From: Methanobacterium sp.
GTDB lineage: Archaea; Methanobacteriota; Methanobacteria; Methanobacteriales; Methanobacteriaceae
DNA: 64,000 nt
Direction of reading: 5' to 3'
Assembly: GCA_012838205.1 (NCBI GenBank)
Contig: DUPR01000065.1
Coordinates: 1 to 64,000 of the forward strand
Shown: positions 1 through 9,373 of the stretch, in pieces
How the letters are laid out: each line of letters opens with the position of its first letter
How positions within the stretch are numbered: the stretch's first letter is position 1
Position numbers and translations under genes: made by a program
Notes under the pieces: generated by a model
Database searches by the model: none
What the model saw: the letters and a program-made list of their open reading frames with translations, nothing else
What the model was told of the DNA's origin: nothing

Positions 1-2
1 GC

Positions 3-170
3 AAAAATCCCAACACCATAACTCTTAATCATTATAATAACAATTCATTCAATGAAAGTGACTATAATACAGCTGTTAACTTCACTAATTTCATAGACGG
101 TCAGCCACAACAAGTTTATGTTGAAAGAATGGGAGTATTTGGAGCAAATGGGACATTTAAACGTGGATGA
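3..170 (+). pseudogene. 3' remnant of an unidentified, probably exported protein
   Basis: The reading frame is open from the window edge to a TGA at 168-170. It encodes an Asn-, Thr- and Tyr-rich segment ending in the motif VERMGVFGANGTFKRG. The same frame continues past the TGA for six codons to a second TGA (189-191) and then to TAG (210-212), with protein-like content between the stops (AGNVFI, then LYKLDA). That pattern suggests a decayed C-terminus rather than a clean gene end, although the first TGA could be the true stop. The composition is like that of archaeal surface proteins, but no family was recognised. The 5' part lies outside the window. Confidence 0.35.
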
Positions 171-325
171 GCAGGGAATGTCTTTATTTGACTTTATAAA
201 TTAGATGCTTAGGATGAACAACTAATCGGATCATTTTTAGATTTATTTAAATCTGCTAAAACACTTTAAATTCCATTTTTAATGTTTATAAGTTGATTTT
301 ATTTTTATTATTCATTTAATCGTGC

Positions 326-366
326 TCAAAATTTATATTATCCCAGTTACATACTAATCGTAATTA
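326..366 (+). promoter_or_regulatory. Putative promoter of the P-type ATPase gene
   Basis: An archaeal TATA-like box (atttatatta, 331-340) lies about 70 bases before the ATPase start codon. Transcription would be expected about 25 bases downstream, near 360-366. A GAGAGGT ribosome-site-like sequence follows at 379-385, with unusually long spacing to the ATG at 403. This is inferred from sequence only. Confidence 0.4.
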
Positions 367-402
367 TATGTAAACAGAGAGAGGTAAGTTTCAAGTGTAA
401 AA

Positions 403-3138
403 ATGAAGATTGATGAACTCCCTCCTGAAGAGGTTTACAGGAAATTAAACTCTTCTGAAGATGGTTTGAGCGTTGACGACGTTCAAAAAAGGCTTGAAGA
501 ATATGGGCCTAACCAAATTGAGGAAGTTAAGAAAAAACCTGTTATTTTTAAATTTTTAGCTAATCTTTATCAGTTGCTAGCCTTACTCCTCTGGGCTGCC
601 AGCATACTTGCTTTTCTAAGTGGCACTCCCCCACTAGGATTTGCTATAATATCAGTGATTTTTATAAATGCAATTTTCAGTTTCTGGCAGGAATACAAAG
701 CTGAAAAAGCACTAGAAGCACTCCAGAAAATATTGCCATCTCAAGCTAAAGTTATCCGTGATGGGGAGAAAAAAGAGGTTTTATCAGCAGAACTAGTTCC
801 AGGTGATGTTTTGGTACTGGAAGAAGGAGATAATATCTCAGCTGATGCCCGTCTAGTGGAAGCCTATCAAATTAAGGTTGATAGTTCAACCCTCACTGGA
901 GAATCTAAACCAGTGCGTAAAGTGGCCCATGCAAAAAAATCAGATGAAACCCAGATTACTGGGATCCATAACATAGTCCTTGCCGGCACAAGCGTTGCTT
1001 CAGGTTCTGGAAAGGCAGTCATATTTGCCACAGGGCGTAACACAGAGTTTAACCAGATCGCCAGCCTAACTCAAGAAGTTACTAAGGAAACCAGCCCATT
1101 ACAAAATGAACTATCCAGAGTGACCCGCATCATAGCCATAATAGCAGTCCTTTTAGGAGTAATTCTCTTTGCAGTGAACTTGTGGGTAGTTAAACTCCCA
1201 ATTCAAGTTGCATTTATCTTTGCCATTGGCTTGACAGTGGCCAACGTGCCAGAAGGACTTCTCCCTACTGTAACCCTTGCCCTAGCTGCTTCTGTGCAGA
1301 AAATGGCTAATAAAAACGCCCTTATAAAACGTTTATCAAGTGTGGAAACCTTGGGATCAACTAATATAATCTGTACAGACAAAACAGGCACCTTAACAAA
1401 AAATGAAATGACAGTTCGTAAGGTGTGGCTACCCTATGAAACAATAGATGTTACAGGAGCTGGATACTCTCCTGAAGGAGATTTTTTACATAAAGGCAAT
1501 CCCATAAATCATCACGAAATCCAGGAACTTAAACTTTTGATGAGATCAGCCACCTTCTGCAATGACTCTAAACTCATAGAACCTCAAAGTAATGAAGATA
1601 AATGGAAAATTATTGGAGACCCTACAGAAGCAGCATTACTAGTTGCAGCAAAAAAGAGTGGATTTAACTGGAAAAAACAGTTAATGGAAAATCCAAGAAT
1701 TGTTGAGCTACCTTTTGATTCCCAGCGCAAATCAATGAGCAGCATACATAAAGAAAAGGACAAACAAGTGGCTTACGTTAAAGGCGCCCCTAAAAAGATT
1801 ATTAAACTTTCCAACACCATATCAGTTGATGGTGAGATTCTAACTTTTTCAGATGAGAATAAAGAAAAAATAATAGAAAAACATGATGTGTTAGCAGCTT
1901 CTGGACTGAGAATTTTGGCAATGGCATACCGAAAACTCCCTGCAGACTATGAAAACTATAGTGCTGATGCTGTTGAACAAGATCTCACTTTCTTGGGAAT
2001 GGTGGCCATGCAAGATCCACCCCGGCCTGAGGTTAAACCAGCTGTTGAGGATTGTCATCGTGCGGGAATCCGCATAATCATGATTACAGGAGACTATGGC
2101 CTTACTGCCCATGCAATAGCCAAAGAAGTGGGAATTGTAAAAGAAGGCCCATGTCTCATAATTAAAGGTAAGAAACTTAACCAAATGTCAGATGATGAGG
2201 TTAAAAAGGTTTTAGTTTCAGGCGAAAACGTTATATTTGCCCGTGCAGTGCCAGAACACAAAATGAGGATTGCCAGAATCCTGGAAAGTATGGATGAAAT
2301 CGTTGCCATGACTGGTGATGGAGTTAATGACGCCCCAGCCCTTAAAAAAGCAGATATTGGGGTTGCTATGGGCATTACTGGCACAGATGTTGCTAAAGAA
2401 GCTTCAGATATGATCCTAACTGATGATAATTTTGCAACTATAGTGGAAGCCATTAAAGAAGGTCGGACAATTTATGAAAACATACGGAAATTCATCACCT
2501 ATATTTTTTCTCATGAAACTGCTGAAATCGTGCCGTTTGTCATGATGGTTCTTTTCAGAATACCTCTCCCCATTACTGTTATGCAGATTCTGGCTATTGA
2601 CTTGGGAACAGACACGGTTCCTGCACTTGCCTTGGGTGTTGGTCCTTCTGAGTCTGATGTAATGGACCGGCCACCGAGAGAACGAAAAGAACGTCTTTTA
2701 AACTTTGGTGTTGTATTCAAAGGTTATATTTTCCTAGGAATTATTGAGTCCGCCCTTGTAATGTCTGGTTTTTTCTGGATCTTGTTAAACAATGGATGGA
2801 CTTGGGGCCAACAACTCGCATTTGCTGATCCAGTTTACATGAAGGCCACCAGTATGGTGTTTGCTGGGATAGTAATGGCCCAGATGGGGAACCTCCTGGG
2901 ATGTCAAACCAGCCGTACTTCAGTATTTGAAGTAGGTATTTTCAAAAACAAGTGGATATTGCGAGGAATTGTTTTTTCGGTGACTATCCTTCTGGCTATC
3001 ATTTACATCCCACCATTACAAGGAATTTTCAAAACAGCGGCACTGGGACTTGCTGAATGGTTGTATTTAATTTCATTTGTGCCTATAATGTTTTTGGCAG
3101 ATGAATTACGTAAATATTTCATCCGAAAATCAACTTAA
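403..3138 (+). CDS. Cation-transporting P-type ATPase, Na,K-ATPase-like (type IIC) architecture
   Basis: This is a 911-residue ATP-driven ion pump of the cytoplasmic membrane. It has an N-terminal cation-ATPase domain, the actuator motif TGES (165-168), the phosphorylation motif DKTGT with aspartate D326, and the hinge motif TGDGVNDAPA. Membrane helices flank residues 50-95 and 240-300, with about six more after residue 690. Helix M4 carries VANVPEGLL (E284) and helix M6 carries DLGTD (D733, D737). These match the ion-binding motifs of animal Na,K-ATPase more closely than those of SERCA. M5 has HETAE, so the usual Ser-Asn pair is His-Glu (H704, E705), while the E708 equivalent is kept. The family is clear. 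The ion transported (Na+, K+, Ca2+ or H+) cannot be read from the sequence. The gene appears monocistronic. Confidence 0.93.
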   Translation: MKIDELPPEEVYRKLNSSEDGLSVDDVQKRLEEYGPNQIEEVKKKPVIFKFLANLYQLLALLLWAASILAFLSGTPPLGFAIISVIFINAIFSFWQEYKAEKALEALQKILPSQAKVIRDGEKKEVLSAELVPGDVLVLEEGDNISADARLVEAYQIKVDSSTLTGESKPVRKVAHAKKSDETQITGIHNIVLAGTSVASGSGKAVIFATGRNTEFNQIASLTQEVTKETSPLQNELSRVTRIIAIIAVLLGVILFAVNLWVVKLPIQVAFIFAIGLTVANVPEGLLPTVTLALAASVQKMANKNALIKRLSSVETLGSTNIICTDKTGTLTKNEMTVRKVWLPYETIDVTGAGYSPEGDFLHKGNPINHHEIQELKLLMRSATFCNDSKLIEPQSNEDKWKIIGDPTEAALLVAAKKSGFNWKKQLMENPRIVELPFDSQRKSMSSIHKEKDKQVAYVKGAPKKIIKLSNTISVDGEILTFSDENKEKIIEKHDVLAASGLRILAMAYRKLPADYENYSADAVEQDLTFLGMVAMQDPPRPEVKPAVEDCHRAGIRIIMITGDYGLTAHAIAKEVGIVKEGPCLIIKGKKLNQMSDDEVKKVLVSGENVIFARAVPEHKMRIARILESMDEIVAMTGDGVNDAPALKKADIGVAMGITGTDVAKEASDMILTDDNFATIVEAIKEGRTIYENIRKFITYIFSHETAEIVPFVMMVLFRIPLPITVMQILAIDLGTDTVPALALGVGPSESDVMDRPPRERKERLLNFGVVFKGYIFLGIIESALVMSGFFWILLNNGWTWGQQLAFADPVYMKATSMVFAGIVMAQMGNLLGCQTSRTSVFEVGIFKNKWILRGIVFSVTILLAIIYIPPLQGIFKTAALGLAEWLYLISFVPIMFLADELRKYFIRKST

Positions 3139-3319
3139 TTATTTTTCTTAATCTTTTAAAAGTAAACATCGGCAAAAAATACATGTTTTTTCTAACGGAA
3201 AATTTTTACCACACCAGGTGTGATTTCACAGTAATTCAGAGATATTAATATTTGGCCCTTGGAAAATCGAATATTGGGAAGAAATTAGAGTGATTTTTAT
3301 GCTAAATTTCCATCTTTTT

Positions 3320-4057
3320 TTATGGATTTACATTTATTGGCACCCTATTCAAAGGGTTGAGTTCTAACTGATTTTTTTGATAATCAACACTAAATGAATA
3401 GGCAAATATTAGCACTTTGTCCTTTTCTGCTTGTTTCAGTGTAGTGGAAAATTCTGGATCCATCTCCCAGTTAGGTGAAAATATTTGAGCATCATTTCTG
3501 GGGATTAAAAAAAGTACTGCAGAATTCATTCCCTCTTTTTTAGCTTTAATAAGTTCTTCTAAATGTTTTTTCCCACGGACTGTGGGAGCATCAGGGAACT
3601 TTGCATGGCCATCTTCAACCAGAGTGCATCCTTTCACTTCTAAAAGCATCTTATCATCTTTTTCAGGTGACGTTTTTCCTTTTTCCAAAGTTTTAGTTAG
3701 AAAAAAATCGATTCTACTCTTACCATACGTGTATTCCCTTTTTTCAACACGGTAATTTGACAGTTCAGATATAATTCCTGATTTAATTAATTCTGAGGCA
3801 AGATCACTGTGGAAACCAGAATTTATAAGCACCCATATTCCTTCACTTTTCACAGCAATAACATCGTACTTTGTCTTTCTTTTGGTTGGATTTTGTGCTG
3901 GTCGTAGGAGTAAGTTGGCTTTAGGAAGTAAAAGTTCCTTGAGGCGACCTGGATCTCTTAAATGTGCATTATCTATTATTCTTCCTGATTCAAAGGTTAC
4001 AGTGAACCGGTTAGGTCTTTCCAGGAAGTTGCCAGTTGCAATGTTTTCAAGTATCAT
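3320..4057 (-). CDS. sfsA: Sugar fermentation stimulation protein homolog SfsA
   Basis: The 245-residue protein has the usual SfsA length and pattern. An N-terminal OB-like part contains ERPNRF and the [12 protein letters not shown] motif. A C-terminal nuclease-like part carries SRIDFFL and LLEVKGCTL, where acidic and lysine residues are arranged as in PD-(D/E)XK folds. In bacteria SfsA was linked to maltose gene expression and DNA binding; its role in methanogens is not established. The ATG at 4057 has no Shine-Dalgarno sequence, only an A-tract, so translation may rely on a weak or leaderless-type start. The gene stands alone and converges on the upstream ATPase gene. Confidence 0.9.
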   Translation of the reverse strand: MILENIATGNFLERPNRFTVTFESGRIIDNAHLRDPGRLKELLLPKANLLLRPAQNPTKRKTKYDVIAVKSEGIWVLINSGFHSDLASELIKSGIISELSNYRVEKREYTYGKSRIDFFLTKTLEKGKTSPEKDDKMLLEVKGCTLVEDGHAKFPDAPTVRGKKHLEELIKAKKEGMNSAVLFLIPRNDAQIFSPNWEMDPEFSTTLKQAEKDKVLIFAYSFSVDYQKNQLELNPLNRVPINVNP

Positions 4058-4409
4058 TTTTTTTTTGAAAATCAGTTTTATAATGTGAACATTTTTTAAT
4101 TTTTAATCAATACCCATTTCTTTTATTTTAGCAATTTACGTATTTTTACCCTTTTTTTATATACATTAACTAGTCCATGATTATTTAGATGATTCCTTTA
4201 GGAATACTTGAAATAATGTATTTAGAGATTTTGTTGAGTAAAAGTGTCTCTTGTGTGGACGAATCCGTCTTTTCCGGGATTTTTTCATTATAACTTAGGG
4301 TTATTGCTTGCAAATGTGCTAAATTCATTGCCATGAACATAACCCAGATTTGTATTAGTCTTTAATTGCAGTTATGTGAATAAAAAAAAATGGGTAATTG
4401 TTAAAAAAA
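4058..4409. other. Intergenic region upstream of sfsA
   Basis: No gene was found on either strand. On the minus strand a TATA-like box (TATATAAA, about 4155-4163) could drive sfsA with a leader of roughly 70 bases. The part nearest 4410 is A-rich on the plus strand and so gives a U-rich transcript end for the neighbouring minus-strand gene. Confidence 0.4.
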
Positions 4410-5150
4410 TCAAAAATTTAAACTATCAACTGCGCTGGCAAATTCTTTAGCACGTCCCAATGTTTCCTCAAATGATGCATAAGTGTAGGTTTCATAAACC
4501 ATGGCTGGTGTTCCGGATTCTATGATGGGTATAGTTACATAAGGGCCGCTAGTGGGTCCACCATCAAATGGGGGAACATAGAAAACAAGCCATGAGATTT
4601 TGCTCACTATTAAATGGGCTAGTAGTCTGGAACGCTTGTCATCTGATGGAACTGAGATGAACTTGGTTTTAGGGTAGTCTCCCTTGGTTGAATGCACATC
4701 CACCACCAAATTATATTTAGATGATTTAATATCTGGTACTGCATAGTCTCGAGCTAATTCCTGACCATTAATCCTTCCCTTTGTGTAATCGTCTCGATCT
4801 TTAGTTACAGTAATCTGATAAACATAATAACAGTATTTTAGTGAGTTACTGCTGCTAATTACTGCCATCATGGCTTGGTGTGCTTGAACTTCCTGCGGAT
4901 GCACCCCCACGACGTATGCAACTTTTACTGGCGACATTGGATTACCATAAGGACCGTAACGGACTACAAAACCATAATCCCGTTGGCCAAGGAACTTAAC
5001 AGATGTGATAGATTCAGATTTAATCTGATTGGACGAATTGTAATCAAATGAACCATTAAAATTAACAGCCGTTCCATCATAGTTGGTAAAAGCTCCTAAA
5101 ACAATTATAACTATTATTAACCCTATTCCTATCAATGTTTCCCTGTTCAT
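4410..5150 (-). CDS. Exported zinc-carboxypeptidase/deacylase-like protein
   Basis: From the ATG at 5150 the protein has 246 residues. This start is preferred over one 12 codons upstream because GAGGA lies 8 bases before it and the product then begins with a classic membrane anchor or signal (MNRETL, then about 16 hydrophobic residues). The mature part has HPQE (H84, E87) and later DVHS (H153), spaced like the HxxE...H zinc triad of M14 carboxypeptidases and succinylglutamate desuccinylase/aspartoacylase enzymes. An acidic segment near the end ([10 protein letters not shown]) could supply the catalytic glutamate. A secreted or membrane-attached deacylase or peptidase is inferred; the substrate is unknown. 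The chain is shorter than standard M14 enzymes. Confidence 0.6.
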   Translation of the reverse strand: MNRETLIGIGLIIVIIVLGAFTNYDGTAVNFNGSFDYNSSNQIKSESITSVKFLGQRDYGFVVRYGPYGNPMSPVKVAYVVGVHPQEVQAHQAMMAVISSSNSLKYCYYVYQITVTKDRDDYTKGRINGQELARDYAVPDIKSSKYNLVVDVHSTKGDYPKTKFISVPSDDKRSRLLAHLIVSKISWLVFYVPPFDGGPTSGPYVTIPIIESGTPAMVYETYTYASFEETLGRAKEFASAVDSLNF

Positions 5151-5450
5151 ATGAATATCCTCAGTATAAAATTTGATTAAAATCAATATACGTACTATTT
5201 TAAGGTTTATTAAAAAATTTGGACTGTAGAACTCAACATCCTTTCCATTTATAGGATGTTAAGATTAAACTTAGTATGGTTGTATTGGTTAATAATGGTT
5301 AATAGTTTATTAGAATAAGTTTACACAGAATGTTAATTAATAATGATAAGTAAATTGTAATGAATTATTAATTCCAAAATTTGCAATAAATACCTTGCAA
5401 TGGCTAAATAATTCAAAAAAAGGATTAACAGATTTAGAGGTGAAATTACA

Positions 5451-6521
5451 TTGCATCCAAGACCCAGCCCCATTGCCGCATCCCTTTATACTCTCCGAGA
5501 TTTGAATGTTGATGTTATTATCCTTCACGGACCCCATGGTTGCTGTTTCCGTACTGGCCGTCTCTTGGAAAATGATGGAGTGCACGTGGTAACCACTGCC
5601 ATGTCTGAAAATGATTTCATTTTTGGAGCATCAGCCAAGTTAGAAGAAACTCTTAAAGAAGTAGATGAACTTTTCCATCCTCAACTTGTGGGAGTGGTGG
5701 GCACTTGTGCAAGCATGATCATAGGTGAAGACATGCGTGAAGCAGTTAACAACGCTAAAATCCCTGCTAAAGTGTTAACTGTGGAGTCTCATGGTGGTTT
5801 AAGTGAAGGAGATAACACAGAAGGAGCCATAGCTGTTTTAGATGCTGCAAAACTAGAAGGTGTGATCTCTAGTGACGAAGCAGATAGACAGACTATTATG
5901 CTTAAAAAAGCCACCGAAATCGAGAAAACCAGGGGAATGGCCCAGGGAAAATATATCGAACCATCTTACGGAGATGATAAAGAAGAAGTAGCTAAAATTC
6001 TTCTTGATGCCTTTAAAAATGGAGATAAAATTGCTCTTGTTCTCAACGCTAAAAAAGAAACATCTTATCTCTTCGCTGACATTTTAAAAATTCATTTCCA
6101 GGATTTTTATCCTGAAAACCCGCCAAAAATCGTTGCTAATCTAGATGATGGAATTGGGTTACCTCGTATTCGTCAACATGCACAGAATATAAAGGTGGAA
6201 CTGGATATGAAAGTTGATCTTATAACCGGTGGTTTGGATGAATATCCTGTAACTGGAAAAAAAGCAGTTAAATTCCTTGAAAAAGATGATTTTGACATTG
6301 TGGTGGTTGCAGGAGTACCTCATGCTCTCCCTATTGAGAAATTAAAGGCCAAAACAATTGCTATTACTGACGGTCCAAGGTTGGTGGAGCCTCTAAAGAA
6401 TTTAGGTTACGTTTGGGTGGTTACTGAACTGGATGCTCATGCAAAAACTTTGGGCACTGATAAAATCGTTCCTTCTGATTTCGGAAATGTTTTAAGAAAA
6501 AAAATCAATGAAAAACAATGA
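5451..6521 (+). CDS. cfbD: Ni-sirohydrochlorin a,c-diamide reductive cyclase, NifD-like subunit CfbD
   Basis: The 356-residue protein belongs to the nitrogenase-like family that acts in coenzyme F430 biosynthesis. CfbD with its NifH-like partner CfbC reduces and cyclises Ni-sirohydrochlorin a,c-diamide. The diagnostic N-terminus [17 protein letters not shown] is present, with HGPHGCCF (C31, C32) and VGTCAS (C86) giving candidate iron-sulfur ligands. The start is a TTG with GAGGTG 8 bases upstream; no ATG lies near. The stop overlaps the hisH start by 4 bases (ATGA), so the two are probably co-translated. No cfbC lies in this window; cfbB is about 40 kb away. F430 is the nickel cofactor of methyl-CoM reductase, so this gene should be essential. 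Confidence 0.93.
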   Translation: MHPRPSPIAASLYTLRDLNVDVIILHGPHGCCFRTGRLLENDGVHVVTTAMSENDFIFGASAKLEETLKEVDELFHPQLVGVVGTCASMIIGEDMREAVNNAKIPAKVLTVESHGGLSEGDNTEGAIAVLDAAKLEGVISSDEADRQTIMLKKATEIEKTRGMAQGKYIEPSYGDDKEEVAKILLDAFKNGDKIALVLNAKKETSYLFADILKIHFQDFYPENPPKIVANLDDGIGLPRIRQHAQNIKVELDMKVDLITGGLDEYPVTGKKAVKFLEKDDFDIVVVAGVPHALPIEKLKAKTIAITDGPRLVEPLKNLGYVWVVTELDAHAKTLGTDKIVPSDFGNVLRKKINEKQ

Positions 6522-7126
6522 TAACTATAATTGATTACGGCAGTGGGAATCTGAAAAGCATTTGCAATGGATTTCAAGAAATTGGTGCCAAAGTCCTGAT
6601 AACTCATGATAAAAAAGAATTAACAAAAGCTGATGCACTGATTCTCCCTGGAGTTGGAGCTTTCGGAACTGCCATGAAGAATCTGACCAAATATGAAGAG
6701 ATTATTCTTAAACACATCCAAGATGATAAACCATTATTAGGGATTTGTTTAGGTTTACAAGTGCTTTTCAGTGCAAGTGAGGAAAATCCTGGGATTAAAG
6801 GGCTGGATGTGTTGCCAGGGGAGGTTGTGCGATTTCCAGAAAGTCAAAAAAATGATGGCCTAAAAGTACCCCACATGGGCTGGAATAACCTCAACATCCG
6901 AAAAAAATCATCGTTAGTAGAAGGCATAGGTAATGACTACATGTATTTTGTTCACTCATATTTTGTGCAGCCTGATGATGATAAAATAGTGGTTGCAACT
7001 GTTAATTATGGTTTAGATGTTCCGGCCATTGTGGCTCAGGAAAATGTGTTTGCCACCCAGTTTCACCCGGAAAAAAGTGGAAACGTGGGCCTAAAATTAT
7101 TAGAAAACTTCTTAAAGCTAGTTTAA
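6518..7126 (+). CDS. hisH: Imidazole glycerol phosphate synthase glutaminase subunit HisH
   Basis: The protein has 202 residues, standard for HisH, a class I glutamine amidotransferase. It releases ammonia from glutamine for HisF, which forms imidazole glycerol phosphate and AICAR in histidine biosynthesis. The nucleophile motif GICLGLQ (C77) and the FHPEKSG motif (H183, E185) complete the triad, and the N-terminal IDYGSGNL is typical. HisF is not in the window. The gene overlaps cfbD by 4 bases, an unexpected partner, since histidine and F430 synthesis share no known step. Confidence 0.96.
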   Translation: MITIIDYGSGNLKSICNGFQEIGAKVLITHDKKELTKADALILPGVGAFGTAMKNLTKYEEIILKHIQDDKPLLGICLGLQVLFSASEENPGIKGLDVLPGEVVRFPESQKNDGLKVPHMGWNNLNIRKKSSLVEGIGNDYMYFVHSYFVQPDDDKIVVATVNYGLDVPAIVAQENVFATQFHPEKSGNVGLKLLENFLKLV

Positions 7127-7157
7127 TCATTGGTTTTTAATAATCATGAGTAGGAAA

Positions 7158-7192
7158 AATTTATATATTGGTAATACTAAGAAGGTGTAAGT
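7158..7192 (+). promoter_or_regulatory. Putative promoter of the AIR-synthase-like gene
   Basis: An A-rich stretch followed by a TATA box (tttatata, about 7160-7168) lies some 25-30 bases before the GTG at 7193. Transcription would start almost at the coding region, so the leader must be very short. A GAAGGTG sequence (7181-7187) could still act as a ribosome site for the GTG or for the ATG at 7199. Confidence 0.5.
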
Positions 7193-8557
7193 GTGGATAT
7201 GGAAGGTTTCGCCAGGCGCTCTCTGGTAGACAGTAACGAAAAATCTGTTCAAAAAAGTCTTCAGGAAAAGATACTGGAATTTAAAGATATTTCTCCTGAA
7301 CAAGCAAGCCTAATGGCAAAGGCTGTTCTGGATGAAGTTAAATATACTCTGAAAATTGAAGACCATCCTGATGATTCCCTTAAAAAGCTCATAAATTACC
7401 CCAAATCAGGAGTGGGTATGGGAAAAATGGGTGTTGGATCCAGAGGTGCGGGTGACTTTTTTGTCCACCGACAAATCGCAGAAATAGTTAAAAGCAGCCA
7501 CACTGATGCGTTCATCAACCCTACAGCTCAAGACGACGGAGGAGTGGTTAAATCAAGAGTTGGCACTGATGAAGTGTACATAACCACTGCAGTAGATGGA
7601 ATTCATTCACGGTTGAGTGAGTATCCTTTCTTGGGTGGTTTTCATGTGACCAGAGCCTCCATGAGGGACGTATGCGTTATGGGGTCCCAGCCAGTGGCTT
7701 TACTGAGTGATTTGCACTTGGCAGATGATGGTGATGTGGCAAAACTCTTTGACTACACTGCAGGAGTGTGTGCTGTTTCAGAACTCACTGGAGTCCCCCT
7801 GGTAGCAGGGAGCACTCTTCGTGTAGGTGGAGACATGGTTCTGGGAGATCGGCTAGTCAGTGCGGTAGGTTCCGTGGGAATATCTCCTTATCCCCCCACT
7901 GCCAGGAAACGAGCCGAAGCAGGTGATGTTATTCTATTAACCGAAGGGTCGGGTGGTGGAACTATAACCACAACCGCCCTGTATCATGGGCTATTTGATG
8001 TTGTATGGGAAACCATGGACATTAGCTTCATTCAAGCCTCTGAAGCCATATTACAGGCAGGTTTACTTCCAAAAGTCCATGCCATGACTGATGTTACCAA
8101 TGGAGGACTCAGGGGTGATGCTCATGAAATATCCCAAACTACTGGGCTGGGAATGGCATTAGGGGAGGATGATATCCGAAAACAGATCAACCCCAAAGTT
8201 CTGGGCATGCTAGAAAGTCTGGATATCGACCCATTGGGTGTTTCCGTAGATTCACTCATGATTATAGCCACTGAAGAGGTGGCCCAGGAAGTGGAAAAAG
8301 TGGTTTCTAACTCCGGAGTGAAAATCGGCCGAATAGGAGAAGTTGATAACACTGGAATCCCCAGACTGATAAGTGACCATGGAGAAACTGAACTTAAACC
8401 ACTATTCCGTGAAGCAGCTTACACCAAGATCAAAAAGTTCGTGGGTGACGTGCACCCTGAAGACTTTGAAGAAATGAAATACAAAGTTGAAAAGGCGGCA
8501 CAAGAAGCAATTGCAAAAAAAGACCAGATTGTTGCAAGGATTAAAAAAAATAATTAG
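7193..8557 (+). CDS. AIR synthase-related protein (PurM/HypE/SelD/ThiL superfamily)
   Basis: The 454-residue protein has an N-terminal extension of about 75 residues, then an AIR-synthase N-terminal domain and a C-terminal domain. The nucleotide-binding glycine-rich segment is KSGVGMGKMGVGSRGAGDF. The acidic metal-binding motifs are AQDDGGVV, TAVDGIHS and LSDLHLADDGD, and MTDVTNGGLRGDAHE is the typical C-domain turn. Enzymes of this fold activate a carbonyl or carboxamide oxygen, or selenide, by ATP-dependent phosphorylation. Similar archaeal proteins are often labelled HypE-like or selenophosphate-synthase-like; the substrate here is not known. The start may be the GTG or the ATG two codons later (7199). 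Confidence 0.75.
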   Translation: MDMEGFARRSLVDSNEKSVQKSLQEKILEFKDISPEQASLMAKAVLDEVKYTLKIEDHPDDSLKKLINYPKSGVGMGKMGVGSRGAGDFFVHRQIAEIVKSSHTDAFINPTAQDDGGVVKSRVGTDEVYITTAVDGIHSRLSEYPFLGGFHVTRASMRDVCVMGSQPVALLSDLHLADDGDVAKLFDYTAGVCAVSELTGVPLVAGSTLRVGGDMVLGDRLVSAVGSVGISPYPPTARKRAEAGDVILLTEGSGGGTITTTALYHGLFDVVWETMDISFIQASEAILQAGLLPKVHAMTDVTNGGLRGDAHEISQTTGLGMALGEDDIRKQINPKVLGMLESLDIDPLGVSVDSLMIIATEEVAQEVEKVVSNSGVKIGRIGEVDNTGIPRLISDHGETELKPLFREAAYTKIKKFVGDVHPEDFEEMKYKVEKAAQEAIAKKDQIVARIKKNN

Positions 8558-8601
8558 TAAATGATTGTTTTAATACATTGAAACTAATAAACGTGAAATT
8601 T

Positions 8602-9033
8602 ATGGATGAAAAAGGATTCGGTTACACTTTTGACGCCGTATTAGCTTTAATACCAATCATAATTTTCATTTGCGGAGTTACTAACCTCCCTATATTCCAT
8701 GACCCCCCTAATCACACCGGTGCTTCCCAAAAAGCACAGGATGTTATGGATTTTATGGCACAGTACCGGCCGAATGGAGAAATGTCTGTGTTAGAAACTT
8801 TATCAACCACATTAGAATCTGGAAACAATGACAAAGAAAGTGTAGAGCATGTTAGAGAAATTTCTTCCATTATTCTTAATAAAAACTTTCCAAAAATGGA
8901 ATATATTCTAATTGAGGAAAACCAGTTAGGTGGTGAAATCCTGGCTGGAAGATTAGATATTGAAAATACAAATAATGTGGCCACTGCTTCTCGAAATTGT
9001 GGAAACTACACATATCGTGTTTATGTTAAATAA
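8602..9033 (+). CDS. Small membrane-anchored protein with prepilin-like N-terminus
   Basis: The 143-residue product begins MDEKGFGYTFDAVLAL and continues as a hydrophobic segment of about 20 residues. The rest is soluble, with VRVYVK-like ending TYRVYVK. A charged start, a glycine and then a long hydrophobic helix resembles archaeal type IV pilin-like (class III) signal sequences, although the usual Gln after the cleavage point is absent. The ATG at 8602 is chosen; an in-frame TTG (8578) and GTG (8593) upstream are possible but lack a good ribosome site. It follows the AIR-synthase-like gene by 44 bases. Function is unknown; a surface structure component is only a guess. Confidence 0.6.
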   Translation: MDEKGFGYTFDAVLALIPIIIFICGVTNLPIFHDPPNHTGASQKAQDVMDFMAQYRPNGEMSVLETLSTTLESGNNDKESVEHVREISSIILNKNFPKMEYILIEENQLGGEILAGRLDIENTNNVATASRNCGNYTYRVYVK

Positions 9034-9373
9034 AAAAATTTAAAAACTTTTCAACAAATCAAATTAGAAAATCAACTATTGTGAATTTTATTTTTTTCCT
9101 TTTAATGTAATTCCAGTTTGAATTTTCCATGAAACTCCACTCATATCAATTAGAGATAATAAAATAGTTTCCACTGTAAAATGTGTTTAGAAACATAATA
9201 TCAGTATATGTTTAAAAATAAAGATTTAGAAATGGGTGCATCACAGAAAGAAATTCTCACAAAATCTGCAGATCTATCTTTTTTATATGGATTTTAGTTA
9301 ATACTGGATTAATAATCGAAATATTTCTAAGATACCGTCAATATGATTATTGAATGTAAAAGGAATGTTTAAA
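9034..9373 (+). other. Intergenic region with promoter for the HIT gene
   Basis: The gap holds no recognised gene. A TATA-like box (tttttatatgg, about 9279-9290) would place a transcript start near 9310-9315, ahead of the HIT gene. A 29-codon open frame (9208-9297) overlaps the promoter and has no supporting features. The early part is T-rich on the plus strand and can end transcripts from the previous gene. Confidence 0.4.

Noticed and set aside
3..212. TGA codons in frame read as selenocysteine
   Set aside because: No SECIS-like structure or selenocysteine gene was seen, the codons are not in redox motifs, and a second stop follows nearby. Decay or a normal stop is simpler.
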